The translations under genes were made by a program, and so were the position numbers. Positions 1 to 10,071 of a stretch of 49,429 nucleotides of DNA are shown here, piece after piece. Source of the DNA: Scleromitrula shiraiana. Lineage: Eukaryota; Ascomycota; Leotiomycetes; Helotiales; Sclerotiniaceae. The DNA is taken from the NCBI GenBank assembly GCA_028455995.1, contig JABELC010000019.1, positions 1 through 49,429 on the forward strand, in the 5' to 3' direction. The notes below the pieces were generated by a model. It was given only the letters and a program-made list of their open reading frames with translations. It searched no databases and was not told where the DNA came from. How positions within the stretch are numbered: position 1 is the first letter of the stretch; each line of letters begins with the position of its first letter.

Positions 1-1203
1 GAGTAATAATACGATAAAAAAAGAAATAAAAAAAAATTAACAGTAGTATATGTCAAATATAACAATTTATTTTGCTTTTAAATATTTTATAACGTGTTTT
101 ACCCTCCATAAATTTGTTTTGCAAACTTTATGTTTGTTAATAAAGTAATCCGATTTTCTCTGGCTTTATTAAATTATATCATTAACTATTTAGTTGAAAA
201 TATAATAATATACAGTTATGTAAATAATATAATGGACCATATCTTTAAACATAGTAATTTATTCATAATTATTCCATTTATTAATAAAGGTATCCCAGCT
301 TTTACTTAATAAAGATCCTGAAGGTGCAATATGAGCTTTCATACCCTTCAATTCATATAATTTAGGTACTAAATGCAACCTGTTATTTTTAGCTGATTTT
401 GAAGGGTATTTTTTAAAATATTCGATGAGATTAAGTATATCTTCTTTTTTAGTGACATACCATTTAAAAGAACCATTTCCACCTCTATCTATATAAACAT
501 AACCTCCAAACAATTCTACTAAAGGGTCAAGAATTTCAGGAGTCTTTTGACCAGCTGAGATAGATAATTGTCAATTAGAAGTATTTATAGCAATTGTACC
601 ATCTGCGTCAAAAAATCCTGATAATCAACCGTTATTTAAAATTAATTTTTCAGAATAATTTAAGGTTATGTCATATTTAACACAAATATAATTTAATTGT
701 ATTAATCTAATAGGGTTTCTTATGTGCCCATTTACATCATTAATAAGATTTAATAAACCTACTTTATTATGCAATCTATACCTTAATGCACTAACACCTG
801 ATCTTAATTTTATTGAACCGCCGTAAACATTTTTTACAGCTTGTAAAGCTCGTTCATCTCTAGTATCCATTGTAATTTCTAAGCTTGCATAACCTTTTTT
901 AGATAATAAAAAACAACCATCACCGTCTATTAGTCCGGCTAACCATTGTTTAAATCTTAAATGCTTATCCGAGTTATTGTTTAAATTATGTATTCTCCTA
1001 ATGTTTAACAAACGTATGGCCTCTGAAGTTCCTACTAGCGTGCTAAGCGCGTTGGTTACTTGCGAATTATCCATAATTTTCAGGATTTTTACTCTAGCGG
1101 TATACAATAAAGTACAACTTATGCTAATAGTACCTAATAAATATAAAACGAACTCCTCGCTTACAGTTTGTTGCGATAAATTTTCATTTAAGGGCCACAT
1201 CCG
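1..1203 (-). mobile_element. cox1 group I intron (i8), 3' end outside window
   Basis: The intron starts right after the cox1 codons for ...FWFFG; the 5' exon ends in T, as group I introns require. The next cox1 residues (HPEVY...) are not in the window, so the intron runs past base 1. It carries an in-frame LAGLIDADG gene over most of its visible length. The 258 bases after the ORF stop are AT-rich and presumably hold the start of the catalytic core; I cannot assign helices there. Confidence 0.85.
259..1203 (-). CDS. LAGLIDADG homing endonuclease, cox1 intron i8
   Basis: The frame is open from the end of cox1 exon 8 (code 4) to a TAA at 259-261, about 315 codons, so it is probably translated as an extension of the upstream exon, as in yeast cox1 aI4-type ORFs. 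Two motifs are visible: WLAGLIDGDGCF about one third in and WLSGFFDADGTI about two thirds in, each with its acidic residues. The segment between them (GGSIKLRSG, then RYRLHNK) matches the I-SceII/aI4 family of cox1 intron endonucleases/maturases. No frameshift or GC insertion is seen, so it looks intact. Expected role: cleavage of intronless cox1 and possibly help in splicing its own intron. An internal ATG at 1198-1200 is an alternative start. Confidence 0.9.
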
Positions 1204-1527
1204 ACCGAAGAATCAGAAAAGATGTTGGTATAATATAGGATCACCTCCTCCGGCTGCTTCAAAGAATGAAGTATTAAAATTTCTATCAGTTAAAACCATT
1301 GTAATTGCACTCGCTAAGACCGGTAATGATAATAATAATAATACTGCAGTAACAACTACAGCTCATCCAAATAAAGCTAACTTATGAAGGCTTATACCTG
1401 GAGCTCTCATATTAAGTATCGTAGCTATGAAATTGATAGCACCAAGTAAGGAACTAATACCAGATAAATGTAAAGCAAATATAGCTAAATCCACACTAGG
1501 ACCACTGTGACTTTGTACTCCTGATAA
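1204..1527 (-). CDS. cox1: cox1 exon 8 (last in window)
   Basis: Encodes 108 codons of cytochrome c oxidase subunit I, from LSGVQSHSGPSVDL through SSLLGAINF and AITMVLTDRNFNTS to HLFWFFG. The subunit is the haem/copper core of complex IV in the inner membrane. The start is set by intron-final G (1528) followed by TTA, which continues Y-P-P from the 10-nt exon. The end is set by GGT|C. TGA encodes the W of FWFFG, fixing genetic code 4. The conserved GGGDP segment is present. One departure from the usual sequence is SA in place of GG just before ITMVL. Confidence 0.95.
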
Positions 1528-3234
1528 CACGGCAATAAAATTTATCATGCAGATTGTCCAGCATATTCTTCGGATTATTAAGGGAGCGCAGCATACTTCG
1601 CCAACCTGGGTAAAATTAAAGCTCATGCTCTGATTTATAGATCTAAAAAAAGCCTTTTGCGTAGCAAAGGAGCCTTAGACCTTCCGCTTAAAAATACTCT
1701 ACTCCTCTTATGCCCCACGAAGTAGGGTGCTATTATTACACAACCTATTCTGTCTAAGGTTTTAGAAGTGCAGTATTAGGAAGCTAACCTGAAAAATAGA
1801 ATTATATGCCCCACAAACCCGCCCTCGGATGACTATTAAAAGTAAATAATCGTCTTAATCGGCAAAAACTCATTCAGGACAAAAAAAAATAAGTATCTAA
1901 TAATAGGCTTGGCTCCGCAGTCCAGCCTATTGCAATTACTCGAGTGATCTTCCTTTATTTATACCAGATCTTAGTGAAATAAGCTCACTTAACCCTTCTT
2001 CAGTTACATGTTGTTTAGCCTTGATTATTTCCGCGGCTTTACATCAATCTTTGAAGTCCTCCGATTTTACTCCAACAATATTATGTTTCTTAAAAAACAA
2101 TATAATTTTATCATAATTATCTGAAAACTTATAGACTGAAAAATTAACAGCAAGATGTTTTGAAGATGCTTCTAATATACCGCACCCAAAAAAAGAAATA
2201 AAACTCTCCAGTAGTTTATCATCCCGAGAATGTTGAGCAATTTGGAACACTAAGTAAACTTGATCTATCTTTCTATTAGGTCGTTTTACTAGAGTTATTT
2301 TGAAACAACCTTCAGCGGAAGTGAACCCAGCCATTCACTGGTTATCTGGTACTGTTTTATTCTGCACCAAAGGTCTTGTCACAGGTTTAATGTCAAGAAA
2401 AGAAAGCTGTAATTCGGTGGGTAAACCTAGATTAATCACAGCCTTAATCGATACAATTTTGTTTAAACCTTCCTTAGTTAAATGCTCTTTATTTACCATC
2501 ATGTTAACAACATCTTTGAATAGAAGATAATCTGCTAACTTCTGGGTTATTAAAGGGTATTTATCAAAATGGGGAATTATATTGTTAAAGATATCTTTAA
2601 CAGACTCGACTCTAAACTTTACCATATCCTTTGCCTCATTCCTTATACTACCCACTCCGAAATAAGATTGGATCTCTTGCAAGATCATGAGATCTTTTTT
2701 ATGTAAAGTTATTGAAAAAACCGCTTCGACTAAAAAACCTGTACGGTACTTAGGATTTCTTCTAACTTTAATCATAAACGAACCCTCTCCGTCTACAAAT
2801 CCTGTGAGAAATCAAGGATGAAAAGCACAACTTCTTACCTCAACGACAGAATCTTTAATTGAAGATGTGGGCGATACCGAAGAAAATTTTCGAGTTAACG
2901 CTAAGAAAATCTGGTTAGAATGGGTTTTTATTTGATAATTCCACTCGGAACCCGTTAGAGTACATCTCAAGCTAGGTAAGATACTACCTGGCCAACTACC
3001 GTATACTCGTTGCTCTTTTACAACAATATCCGGCTGTGTGAACAATGCCGATATTGCTGATTTAGATCCGCGATAACCCACGTTCTTTTCAGAAGTCTCC
3101 TGACTTGTTACCATACCTGAATGATTACTTCAGCCACATATAGCTTTTCAACTATAGCTTGGTACCAGAAGTTCTAGGGTGTTCCCGGAGTTTGATAGTT
3201 TTTCCCACATGAATGATTCCCAAAATCATTCGGC
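1528..3234 (-). mobile_element. cox1 group I intron i7
   Basis: Lies between the 10-nt exon 7 (ends T) and exon 8; its last base is G. The core-like segment just inside the 5' end (about 3120-3230) closely resembles the 5' part of the rnl intron at 28762-30160: both share the stretch reading ACTATCAAACTCCGGG followed by GGTACCAAGCTATAGTTGAA. The two introns therefore belong to the same subgroup and carry related endonucleases. Bases 1528-1935 after the ORF hold a small GC-rich repeat (about 1711-1735) and otherwise no gene. Confidence 0.85.
1936..3114 (-). CDS. LAGLIDADG homing endonuclease, cox1 intron i7 (I-OnuI type)
   Basis: 392 residues in code 4, ATG at 3112-3114 and TAA at 1936-1938. 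The N-terminus has the YRGSKSAI and VVKEQRVYGSW segments typical of this family's upstream region. Then come two LAGLIDADG motifs, WFLTGFVDGEGSF and WMAGFTSAEGCF, each followed by the family hallmarks (HKKDLMILQEIQSYFGVG; HFDKYPL; EHLTKEGLNKI). In the second motif the usual D/E pair is T/S-A-E, so one acidic residue is conserved per repeat. There is no frameshift and no GC insertion, unlike several relatives in this window. Likely role: homing of intron i7 into cox1 at ...CCT|TTA. Confidence 0.9.
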
Positions 3235-3244
3235 AGGAGGGTAA
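3235..3244 (-). CDS. cox1: cox1 exon 7, 10-nt micro-exon
   Basis: Predicted exon TTACCCTCCT. It joins exon 6 (ending ACT CT) to exon 8 (starting TTA TCA) to give T-L-Y-P-P-L-S-G, the conserved cox1 sequence between GTGW and GVQSHSG. It is preceded by G (3245, intron-final) and ends in T followed by an intron start, which satisfies group I rules on both sides. All exons together stay in frame only with these 10 bases. Confidence 0.85.
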
Positions 3245-5601
3245 CAATTGTGTAGGTAACCTCATTTTTTTTTTGTCATTTAACATTACTAAAAATTTTT
3301 TTTCTGCAAATGACGAATGAAAACTATCGTTACACTCAATATATCTCTATATTGTTCGGACTATGCATTTATCTTAAAAACAACTATTTATAAAAAGGTT
3401 CAAATTGTGAAGTTTCTACTAGCTTACTTCTAAGCTTTCCAACCATATCTCTAATTTTAGATAATTTTTCGTGATCACCTTTATGTTTAGTATAAGCTCT
3501 AGCTCATATCCTATATTCTACTAATTTTAAGTTTATTTAACCTCTACCTTAATCCCTCCCTGTGTTCATACCAGACTTAATCTGTTTAATCTTGATAAGA
3601 CCTGGTTCTGTTAAATGTTCTTTATCTTTAACAGCTAAAACGACTTCACAAAAGTCCTCGTAATCTAAGCGCTTAACACCTAGTAATGGACTATCATAAA
3701 ATAAGGGAAGAATTTTAGATTCTATCTCAGATAGTTTTGTAATAGTAAAGTCAAGAGCTTGTCTATTCACCCTTGTAATTCCACAACCCAAATACTCTAT
3801 AAGATAATTCATTAATTGAGTATCTCGAAGATGTTGGGTTAATTGAAATTTTAACTTAACCTGATATCCTACACTATGAGTTTTAGATGGAAAAATATCA
3901 ACAAAAAAAGAACCACCCTTCCGAAGGCTGGCATCCTTCAACAAATCCTACAAACCAGTAAGGATCGTTAATTTGAACAGAATCAAATTCAGGTCTAATT
4001 ACCTTTACGATATTAGGAAAATGTTCTTTTAAAGTAGGAGTAAGCCCTCAGTTCATAGAAGCTCTAATCGCAACTATTTTACTTAATCCCTCAAGATTTA
4101 AGTGTTCACCTTTATTAATTAAGCCTACTGCAGACTTAAATAATTCAAAGTCTCCTCTTTTTTTAGTTAATAGAGGATAAGAATCAAAATGAGGAATTAT
4201 AAACTTAACTATTTCTTTAGTTGAGTTTACGGAATAATAAGCAGAACTTCTAGTGGCGCTTACAGTCATGTTTCCCGCACCACCGAAGAAAGCTTTCAAA
4301 CTTTCTAACAGAGGTAAATCTTTAACATGTAAATCATATTTAAATATAGGTTGCACGCTTCATCCCGTTTTTAAATATGACCGTTTAACCAAAGAAACCA
4401 TAAATGAAGATTCTGCATCCGAAAACCCTGAAACATAATAAGGATTAAGTTTGGATTGAGAGTCTAACTTAACTAAGGGTAAAGATAAGATAGTTAAACC
4501 TGTAAAAACATTGTTGTCTATTGGTACAGGTTCAACAAGGTAGCATCTTTTTGTTGTTTTTTTTGTATAGATAACAGAATTTTACATATTTTATCTAGTT
4601 TATGTTTATTTCCCTTTTTAGAATATGCTTTAGCTCAAATACTAAACTCAAGGGATTTCATACCTTTCATAGTTTTATTAAAATAATTTATTATATTCTC
4701 AATAGCTCTAGAGTTAGTAGTATCTAATATATAGTGATTATGGTTTGGTTTATATCTAACATCATTTGGTATATGTAGTAGCAATTTAATACCTTGTAAG
4801 ACTATACTATCCAATTTTTGGGTTAAACCAAAACCATGGCAGGTTCTAGTAGCTGTTTTGGAAACTAAATAAAAACTACCTTCCGCTTCAATAAATCCAA
4901 CTAATCAAGGTTTAGTCATGACATTGTTAAGGTCATTTACACTTTTTAAAGGTAAAGATGCTTTGTTTCACACAGGAGAAATATAATTAGGATCCACTTC
5001 TTTATTTTTTAAGTAAAAAAGTTTCTTATCTTTTTCTTCTTTAGATAAGCTACTATCTTCCAATATGTAAAAAGCTTCTTTAAACTTTTCGTAGTTGAAT
5101 TGTTTACTCGTTAAAAGAGGATATTTATCGAATATAGGTAATATGAACTTTGCAATTTTTTTCCTATCTCTAATAAGTATTTGTCCTTTGGTTTTGTCTT
5201 TAGTAACCGTACTAACTCCTAACTTGCTTTTAATGTAATAGAGGATCCTTAAATTGTATCTACTTTGAGTTATTTTAAATACAAGGCTTCACTTATCATT
5301 TTGACGAGCTATAGTGAAACTTCCATCTCCGTCGGTCATGCCGACTAATCATTGTTCAAATCAATCTTCATTGTTTTTAAGATACTCTTCGTTTAGTCTC
5401 TGATGACTAGAATAATTTTCTTTATCTAGTCAGGCGTATTGTCTCCGTGCAATAGGCATTTTTACATATGTTCTTTGTAATAAACATGAGTAGCCTATAA
5501 CGTGTGTTTCAATTGAAGAATTTAACACTTGAAGATGTTCACGTATCATCGAGAAGAGTTTTATTTCCTCTGGGTCACCCCAAAGCAACTCCCTACCATT
5601 G
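3245..5601 (-). mobile_element. cox1 group I intron i6 with two LAGLIDADG genes
   Basis: Runs from ...GAACTCT| (exon 6) to G|TTACC (exon 7), 2357 bp. It holds two LAGLIDADG genes in tandem: one fused in frame with exon 6 (4518-5603) and a broken one (3549-about 4585) in another frame overlapping its end. The region 3250-3548 after the ORFs has core-like sequence (TTCGTCATTTGC, then AGTCCGAAC near 3360) but no gene. Confidence 0.85.
3549..4585 (-). pseudogene. LAGLIDADG endonuclease, broken by GC insertion
   Basis: The first half reads through YYVSGFSDAESSFM, HVKDLPLLESLKAFFGGAG, PHFDSYPLLTKKRGDF and EHLNLEGL. At WFVGFVEG, the second LAGLIDADG motif, a GC-rich element (about 3915-3936, containing CCTTCCGAAGG) adds roughly 16 bases, shifts the frame and removes the motif's acidic pair. 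The remainder continues in another frame as GGSFFVDIF...EHLTEPGLIKI to a TAA at 3549-3551. No clear ATG precedes the first half: its frame opens inside the end of the upstream ORF after an A-rich run (about 4560-4580). It may once have been one fused ORF with its neighbour, separated by a slip in that run. Confidence 0.8.
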
Positions 5602-5603
5602 AG
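4518..5603 (-). CDS. LAGLIDADG endonuclease fused in frame to cox1 exon 6
   Basis: Open in code 4 from exon 6 (codon 5603-5601) to TAG at 4518-4520, about 362 codons. Motifs are WLVGMTDGDGSFT (near 5310-5350) and WLVGFIEAEGSFY (near 4880-4915), both with acidic residues. Family features between them include KYPLLTSKQFNYEKFKEA. Six or more TGA codons at conserved tryptophan positions would truncate it under the standard code. No internal frameshift was seen. Likely role: endonuclease (and perhaps maturase) of intron i6. The end overlaps the neighbouring broken LAGLIDADG gene in a different frame. Confidence 0.85.
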
Positions 5604-5706
5604 AGTTCAACCTGTACCCACTCCATTTTCAATACCACTTGCAAATAAGAATAATATTAAACTAGGTGGTAATAGTCAGAATGATATATTATTTAGTCTT
5701 GGGAAT
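5602..5706 (-). CDS. cox1: cox1 exon 6
   Basis: 105 nt encoding (A)FPRLNNISFWLLPPSLILF to ENGVGTGWT(L). The start A at 5706 follows an intron-final G (5707) and completes the codon GC|A from exon 5. The end ...GAACTCT| satisfies the group I 5' rule and lets the reading frame close through exon 7. The conserved FASGIENG segment makes identification certain. Confidence 0.93.
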
Positions 5707-7635
5707 CTCTTAAACTCCCTCTCTTGTACTATCTTCATAGAACCTTCTACCTGAATGTGCAGTTCTAAGCGCATCTATTAGATCCGAGTTAATTACTATA
5801 GCAGATAATTGATCTGGTCTAGCTCTATATCTTATACCGGCATCACAGTTACTGCTCTCCAAAAATCTTATAAGACTTGCTTTCATGGGATGATTACGCG
5901 TTATATTTATCCCAATGTTACTTAATGTAACACGAGATCTAGTATCACCGGTAAAAGATCTATGATATAGAAAAAATTCCTTCTCGAATTCCAATTTATC
6001 TGCCATATCCATGTATTTAAAATAGTCGCAAGAGGCATAAAGGATAAGGGGTCCAGTATATTCTATACTTAATGTAGTAAAATTAGTTGCTATTACTAAA
6101 GATATTATAGTCATATTATACATAAGAAATTTATAAAGAAAACTTACATCTCTAAATCAAACATTCCACAAGTAATAAAATGTAATAGCATATATTTTAC
6201 CTGATATAATTATTATATAGCTATTATACTTAACCAAGTAAGCAAACACCAATTCAAATTTCTCTATATAACATCTAACCATACATATGTTTAGTGTCAA
6301 AGAAAAAAAAAACACACAATATTAAGAATAAATAATACTATAATTCACCTACCCTTTAATCGTTATAAAAAGTTTAACAAGTAGTTTCCTACCTGAACGG
6401 GCTATGTCTTCATCCGTCATAGCCTTTATGACGGAGCTTCGCGTATAGTCTCTGAGGATCCTACTCCTAATTTAATTAGTTTGGTTTCCAGCACAACCCT
6501 CCCATGTATGTATAAGTTTAACGACTAGTTCAGTTTATTTACTAACTTTATGACAGCAATCTGTCCAACTAGGTGTCTATACATCTGTTGACTGGTTAAA
6601 TTAATCCAATTTCGAGAGATTCCATGCTTATGGCGAAGTAATATTTAGAAAATTTACACTTTCTAACGGCATTCCCTTATTAAGGTAAAGATAAGTAAAT
6701 TTTAGTAGTGTAGCTAATACAAACTAGTTAAATGATCTCAATTAAAGTCAACTCTTTTTGTATTCATTCGACTTCTAACCATTTCTACAGTGTTTATTCC
6801 TTCAGGTGTTAAATGTTGATTATTAACAAATAATTTGGCAACTAGTTCTCAATCTTGATAGTCCAAAAACTTACTTGAAAATAAAGGATATTTATTAAAA
6901 TAGTTAATTATAATATTTAAAGAAGCTTTACTAGATGCAGCTAAAGTATAATAAGTATTACCTGTGGATTTTTGTGTTCTGGTTAATAATTTACAATTAA
7001 AGAATAAACAAATTTTATTTAAAATATAAAAATAGTCCTCGTGGGTGCTTGGATCCAAAATTCTTTGTTCAATTCTTAATCTACAGGAAATTTTCCTTTT
7101 GGCTGCACCTGTTTCTGTCTTAGTATGTTGTACAGAAAAACTTCCATCAGCATCCACAAAACCACTTAATCAACTACTGTTTTCTAAAGCATCTTTATTT
7201 AAAGGTAATTTGTTAAGTTTGGCACTATGATTTTTATTTAATCAGTCGATTAAATTATGTAGTTGATTTATTTTAGGAGTCTTTAATTCACCATTTATTA
7301 AATCAACTATCCTCTTTAAACCAATTACAGGAGAAACTACTATAACACAAGCATTATCTTTAGGTTTATATCTAAGAAATCCAGACCCTATAATTCCGAG
7401 CAGTTTTTTGGCTAAAGCTTCATTCTTTAAACTAAAAGTAATACAAAACCTTGGGTTATGAGTCTTTTTCCCCACTTGTTTTTGAATTCAAATATGGCCA
7501 TCTCCTTCAAATAAACCAGCTAGATAGGAACCTAAGTTACAGGAATTAAACGGAAAACTACTAGTACTACTCTTTTTAGTACTTAAAAATCTACCAACCC
7601 CGGCCAAGCCGGTGGGATGGGGGCCAAACCCTTTT
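5707..7635 (-). mobile_element. cox1 group I intron i5
   Basis: 1929 bp between ...GATATGGC| and G|ATTCCC. A LAGLIDADG gene is fused to the upstream exon (6714-7637). The core follows it: the strand-minus core signature GGATCCTCAGAGACTATACG lies near 6440-6470 and is shared with cores near 10,230, 11,720 and 42,150. An unidentified ORF occupies the 3' end (5710-6123). The 5' exon seems to end in C, not the usual T, so the 5' boundary is the least certain of the cox1 set. Confidence 0.8.
5710..6123 (-). CDS. unidentified ORF at the 3' end of cox1 intron i5
   Basis: About 137 residues from an ATG at 6121-6123 to a TAA at 5710-5712, ending three bases before the intron-final G. I do not recognise it. 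The first 30 residues are hydrophobic (one possible membrane segment); the rest is charged (KLEFEKEFF, DTRSRVTL, YRARPDQL, SGRRFYED). It has no LAGLIDADG or GIY-YIG motif. It is placed downstream of the intron core, where ORFs are less common. It could be a chance ORF or a captured gene; arginine codons and mixed composition look more gene-like than the AT-rich sequence upstream (6124-6360). Confidence 0.45.
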   Translation of the reverse strand: MYNMTIISLVIATNFTTLSIEYTGPLILYASCDYFKYMDMADKLEFEKEFFLYHRSFTGDTRSRVTLSNIGINITRNHPMKASLIRFLESSNCDAGIRYRARPDQLSAIVINSDLIDALRTAHSGRRFYEDSTREGV

Positions 7636-7637
7636 GC
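6714..7637 (-). CDS. LAGLIDADG endonuclease fused in frame to cox1 exon 5
   Basis: Open in code 4 from exon 5 to TAG at 6714-6716 (about 308 codons). After a GC-rich linker (PHPTGLAG) come YLAGLFEGDGHIWI near 7475-7530 and WLSGFVDADGSFSV near 7125-7170, each with its acidic residue. NYFNKYPLFSSKFLDYQDW and QHLTPEGINTVEMVRSRMN are family hallmarks. The ORF looks intact. The GC-rich stretch just inside the intron (7590-7635, several GGCC/CCGG runs) sits in the linker and does not break the frame. Likely role: homing endonuclease for the PDM|AFPRL site of cox1. Confidence 0.88.
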
Positions 7638-7700
7638 CATATCTGGCCCCCCTATGATCAATGGTAATAAGAAATTACCAAAACCTCCAATTAATGCTGG
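7636..7700 (-). CDS. cox1: cox1 exon 5
   Basis: 65 nt encoding PALIGGFGNFLLPLIIGGPDM plus the first two bases of alanine. It follows a group II intron ending ...CCCAAT and precedes group I intron i5. The sequence is diagnostic for cox1 and continues V-M from the tiny exon 4. Confidence 0.93.
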
Positions 7701-8743
7701 ATTGGGATAGGTAGGCTATTTCGAGCTTTCCCCCCCTAAGAACCGTGCATGCTAGTTCCCCAGCACACGGCTCAAGCCCTTTGTCTCAATATTACCTTAA
7801 AGATCAGTATTGCTAATTTTCACAAAAATTATAAAAACTTCCTGTCCCGCCGAAGGGGGAAAAGCTTGTCCCGCCGGTTTCACAGGTAGTGATGTTGCTC
7901 ACTATTTTATGGTTATACTGTTACACTAATGTTTTTTAAATATAACTTTAAATAAACCGCATCTTTTAGGGAAATAATTTTAACAAAGAACCGAAGTCAA
8001 GTCTGCACATTTTCATGTTGCCTCCCACTGAGGCTATATTACCCATTACAGATAATCATTAGCTTTTTGACTTTTCTTATGCCCTGCTGACGATATGCCT
8101 TTTTAATTACTTATAAGACACCTCCTATATTGAGCGAAGCTCGTTTTCAAGTTAAACATATAGATTAGCTTTGAATACTATTTTTATTACAACATTATTC
8201 AAAATAAGTCATTGTAAAATTTAAATATGAGGGGACAACAGGGTTTACCACGTTGCTGTAGTAATACAATTCTCAGACTAAAAAAAGTCTAAGATTTACG
8301 AGATTTTGGATAGGTACTCTGAACGGTAAGGCTATTAATGATTCTGGCTTCGCTTGTATGACAGCTCGCACCTTCCTTTCTTATTTATTTATATTACTCT
8401 ATATACTGATTTTGCTGACCAAGAGAGGAATAATCTACTTGCTCTCCGTATATAGATAAATAACAGTTCTTTAATACATACCTTCACTTGCGTTTATCCT
8501 TTTATCTCACAGTCTAACTTTATCTAGAAGCCTAGTAGTAATTATCCACACGCAAGAAAACATGTGTGCTAAAAATTGTTTGGTTTTAAGCCCGCACTAC
8601 TACTTTTAAGCTATCTCGTTAAAAATGTTGTCAGTGAAGCTTCACACCAGACAGTTACCTATCCGGCATGTTCACCTAGACTCAGGTGAGAATGCACCTG
8701 GAATTCTTACAAACTCATTACTACTACAACCCTCGTGTCGCAC
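7701..8743 (-). mobile_element. cox1 group II intron i4, no ORF
   Basis: Starts GTGCGACACG (8743 downward) and ends ...CTACCTATCCCAAT. Domain V is visible at about 7740-7775: GAGCCGTGTG paired with GCACGGTTC around a GGAAC loop. Domain VI follows, and both ends closely resemble the rnl group II intron (GTGCGACATG... ; CTACCTATCTCAAT). With 1043 bp and no reverse transcriptase it must rely on another maturase to move or splice efficiently; RT genes remain in cox1 i1, i2 and rnl. A GC-rich element (about 7837-7880) lies within it. Confidence 0.85.
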
Positions 8744-8747
8744 CATA
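8744..8747 (-). CDS. cox1: cox1 exon 4, 4-nt micro-exon TATG
   Basis: Exon 3 ends TTT ATG GT and exon 5 begins CCA GCA; cox1 needs V-M in between, supplied by T ATG. The four bases are preceded by G (8748), as a group I 3' end requires, and followed directly by GTGCG, a group II 5' end. An identical TATG after a G lies at 11618-11621 at the end of the upstream core, so which copy is retained is open. Confidence 0.65.
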
Positions 8748-8766
8748 CAATTTTATTAATTGGAGG

Positions 8767-10071
8767 TTACATTTTTTCTACTTTTCATCTATTCTTATAT
8801 ATAGTATTATTTTTCATATGAGTTCTTAAAGTTGCGGTGTCGCAAGACCCTACTGTCTCTAAAATATAGGCAGCAGCTTTACTTAAGCTATAGAATTCGT
8901 ATTCAAGATTTCGAGTCAAATCTTTTAATTTAACCTTTTGGCCCCTTTTGGGTATAACAGGGTCTACACTAAATTTTAAATCAATTAACTCACTTAAGCT
9001 TAAAAGACTATCTAAATCTGAACCTTCCAAAATCTTCGTAGAAAAGGTAAAATAGTTATATAATTTATTATTAGTTATATCTAAATATTTTTCTAGTGTA
9101 TTTCAATGAACATTAAAGTCATTATAAAAAGAAGTTTTTGAATTAAAAATATAAAGAACTCTAGTTAAATCAGGTCCATATACAAATATAGGTACAGATG
9201 TATCTCTATTTGTTATATTAATAAAAGGTAACACAGATTCTAAAGGTTCGGCAGGTAAATAAACATATTTTTGAGAATTTAAGCTACTATTTAATTCGTT
9301 TATGTAATACGCTTCAACAAGTTTTGTATCACGCACCGTAAACTTAAGATAATTAAAATAAATAATAGTTAACTGGATATTTTTAAACCCGTAATCTGCT
9401 AAAAATTGTACACCTCTTCTCTTATCTAAGAACAAATATTTTTTCTCAAAATAGCTTAATACTCTTTCTACGCTATTAGATGAAGACCCCACTAAACAAA
9501 CACCAGTTGGCTTATAAGTTCAAATATATACCACACGATTTCCTTTACAATATTTTTTTATTAATTCTCTATTGTTGAAAGGATCGTGAATATTTTGATA
9601 GTCACATGGATATTTAGTAGGTAAAGCTAATCTACTTTTGGGGTCTTTCGCTCAAGAAGCCCCGAAGGGACTTCTTTCCATACCGTTATCTTTAACTCAA
9701 GCTGGTACGTATTTAGGTATACCTCTACCTTTGTATAGATCAGCATAAGGCCTAGGCTCAGGTGAACTTAAATTTTTTCTGTTTGATATATTTTTAGGTT
9801 GCCGTTTAGTGGTTTTTAAGTCAAGTTTTGTCTCTTGAGATGAGGAACTATAGCATCTTATACCTCTAACAACACCCATTTGCCCAGTAGCTAACTTACC
9901 TCTGGTAGTGTTCTGTTTAGGAGATACTTGAGACACAAGCTTCCTTTGATTAAGACTCAACAAATCATAATATATAAAATAAAATAGATAAATAAAAAAG
10001 ATAACATAACACTTTATATTAACATAAAAACTAACAACCTGTGGTTGTAATTTAATGAAAATAACTGGCAT
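8767..10071 (-). CDS. GIY-YIG homing endonuclease, unit B of cox1 i3
   Basis: 434 residues in code 4, ATG 10069-10071 and TAA 8767-8769. The hydrophobic N-terminus (FIYLFYFIYYDLL) is followed by a linker. The GIY-YIG core is a variant: VVYIW, then VCLVGSS about 15 residues later, with the family's FEKKYLF and VEAYYINELNSSLNSQ segments. The C-terminus (YEFYSLSKAAAYI, CDTATLRTHMKNN) resembles the NUMOD/IENR DNA-binding repeat found after GIY-YIG domains. A GC hairpin near 9658-9678 is inserted in frame in the linker (SPFGAS). It lies after the core of unit B. The related copy in unit A (13126-13707) is damaged. Confidence 0.75.

Noticed and set aside
977..1387. Plus-strand reading frame of 136 codons
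   Set aside because: It is antisense to cox1 exon 8 and the i8 endonuclease; composition follows the minus-strand genes.
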